The notes below the pieces were generated by a model. It saw nothing but the letters and a program-made list of their open reading frames with translations, ran no database searches and had not been told where the DNA came from. From positions 372,001 through 436,000 of the forward strand of contig NZ_AOLP01000001.1 in the NCBI RefSeq assembly GCF_000337795.1: DNA of 64,000 nt, written 5' to 3'. Each line of letters begins with the position of its first letter. Position 1 is the first letter of the stretch. Source of the DNA: Haloferax denitrificans ATCC 35960. GTDB lineage: Archaea > Halobacteriota > Halobacteria > Halobacteriales > Haloferacaceae. This document shows, piece by piece, positions 62,927 to 64,000 of the stretch. The position numbers and the translations under genes were made by a program.

Positions 62927-63870
62927 ACGCGCACCTCGCCGTCGGCGACGACGACCTCGCCGTCGAGCGAGACCGTGGGTTCGAGGATGACGCCGTCGAG
63001 GTGCGAGTCGCAGTCGATGGTCCCGCCGAAGCCGAGGTTGTCGCCGAAGGCGACGTGGCAGGTGCCGTACACCTTCTCGTCTTCGAGGACGGTGCCGATG
63101 ATGCTCGCCGCCGGGTTCGTCCCGAGACCGAGTTCGCACACCCGCCGGGCGCAGTCGTCGCCGCTCGTCGCGTCGAGGAACTCGTCGGCGGCCGCGCCCT
63201 CGACGGACGCGATGCGACCCTCGTCGAGTTCGACCGTCAGCGGCTCGTCGAGGACGCCGACGCCCGCGAGGCCGCCGTCGAAGACGAGCGTGCCGGTGGC
63301 CGTCCCCTCGACCGGCGCGATGTAGCTCTCGCCGGACGGGAGGTTCCCGGAGTCGCCGGGGCCGGCGATGATGCCGTCGCTCGGGATGCCGTCGCGGCCC
63401 GAAAGCGACATCGTCGCCGACGCGCCGCCGGCCTCGATGCGGGCCTCGTCGGCCGCGGTGAGCTTCTCCGTGAGCGCCGCCGTCAGGCGTTCGACCTCCT
63501 CGTAGTCGGCCGTAATCGCGCCCGCGCCGAACATCTGGTCCGTGATGCCGGGCATCGTGGCGACGCGAGCGCCGGCCTCGGTCGCGGCCTCTCGCGCTCG
63601 CGTGTGGGTCAGCGACGCGCTGGTCGGACAGACCACGACGTCGGCCGACGCCATGGCGCGGGCGACCGACTCCGGCGGCTCCATCCCGTTTCGCTCCATC
63701 GGCGGAATCTCGAACAGCCCGGACTCCAAGCCGAGTTCGACGCCCGCCTCGAACAGCGCCCGGCCGATGTGGTTCGTGTCGGTGTCGGTCACGACGAGGA
63801 GCGACTCGCCGGGGTGGGCGTCCATGTTCTCGGCGAGGAGTCGCGTCGCCACGGCGCGGTGATCGGCCAC
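62923..63870 (-). CDS. M29 aminopeptidase / NicX-like metalloenzyme
   Basis: A 315-residue protein of the leucyl aminopeptidase T / 2,5-dihydroxypyridine dioxygenase group: HPGESLLVVTDTDTNHIGRA, GRDGIPSDGIIAGPGDSGNL, PSGESYIAPVEGTATGTLVF, LGLGTNPAASIIGTVLEDEK, GTCHVAFGDNLGFGGTIDCD and SHLDGVILEP. The Glu, His and Asp of these motifs bind metal. The GTG start at 63870 lies 1-2 nt before the preceding stop. Peptidase or ring-cleaving dioxygenase cannot be separated by eye. It lies in a likely catabolic operon. Confidence 0.8.
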   Translation of the reverse strand: MADHRAVATRLLAENMDAHPGESLLVVTDTDTNHIGRALFEAGVELGLESGLFEIPPMERNGMEPPESVARAMASADVVVCPTSASLTHTRAREAATEAGARVATMPGITDQMFGAGAITADYEEVERLTAALTEKLTAADEARIEAGGASATMSLSGRDGIPSDGIIAGPGDSGNLPSGESYIAPVEGTATGTLVFDGGLAGVGVLDEPLTVELDEGRIASVEGAAADEFLDATSGDDCARRVCELGLGTNPAASIIGTVLEDEKVYGTCHVAFGDNLGFGGTIDCDSHLDGVILEPTVSLDGEVVVADGEVRV

Positions 63871-63871
63871 C

Positions 63872-64000
63872 TCAGAGCACCTCCTCGGCGGTCTTCGCCA
63901 GCACCGACCGCCCGAGCAGGACGCTCGTGTCCGTTATCTCGCGGACGGCCGCCTTCATCTCGGGCGTGTAGCCCATGCAGTCCATCACGATGAGGTCGGC
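63872..64000 (-). CDS. AroM family protein, C-terminal part (cut by window edge)
   Basis: Open to the right edge. The visible 42 residues, ADLIVMDCMGYTPEMKAAVR and then SVLLGRSVLAKTAEEVL, match the end of AroM proteins, including the Asp-Cys-Met-Gly-Tyr motif. AroM function is not established. It is the first gene visible of the leftward operon. Confidence 0.75.
   Translation of the reverse strand, partial: ADLIVMDCMGYTPEMKAAVREITDTSVLLGRSVLAKTAEEVL

Overview
The window is chromosomal DNA of a haloarchaeon, most likely a Haloferax or close relative. The reasons are high GC, very acidic predicted proteins, many genes whose start codon sits 25-30 nt below an archaeal TATA element, an archaeal-type RNase P RNA, ribosomal protein S6e, and several families I know only from haloarchaea (Hvo_1808-type surface lipoproteins, DUF5806- and DUF5807-like proteins). 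Family names come from memory and motif reading; no database was searched.

Layout. 1-12.8 kb: a truncated M20 peptidase, a ParB-like protein, two overlapping micro-ORFs, a ferredoxin-type nitrite/sulfite reductase, two EamA transporters, an Lrp-type regulator, a large PAS histidine kinase, a SHOCT membrane protein, a 49-codon ORF behind a DtxR-like operator, and a beta-CASP nuclease. 12.8-22.3 kb: geranylgeranyl reductase, a frameshifted gene, a metzincin lipoprotein, RNase P RNA, an AMMECR1 protein, nicotinate phosphoribosyltransferase with a nicotinamidase-like hydrolase nearby (NAD salvage), and two tandem Hvo_1808-type lipoproteins. 22.3-44.4 kb: mostly housekeeping, including a second PAS kinase, PfkB kinase, Bat-like regulator, lipoate ligase, dihydroorotase, stress proteins, a DHH nuclease, S6e, a HiPIP-like lipoprotein, aminopeptidase, 6-phosphogluconate dehydrogenase, a membrane-anchored ferredoxin and a MATE exporter.

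44.5-54.4 kb is a 9.8-kb AT-richer island in the 3' end of tRNA-Arg(CCG). It is bounded by a 20-bp direct repeat with one mismatch. It holds a type I restriction system whose methylase is fused to a half-size specificity domain, HsdR, and a set of leftward genes: a TumE-like protein, a Panacea/SocA-like protein, a four-helix membrane protein of unknown function and a DUF7342-like HTH protein. No integrase is recognisable. I read it as a defence island that may also carry one or two toxin-antitoxin or abortive-infection modules; this is the most promising part of the window.

54.4-64 kb: a region of strong palindromes, a GIY-YIG nuclease, an ABC-2 exporter pair, a chemotaxis-type transducer, catalase-peroxidase KatG with a palindrome upstream of its promoter, and the end of a tightly overlapping leftward operon (AroM-like, M29/NicX-like, nitroreductase, Asp/Glu racemase) that looks catabolic and runs off the right edge.
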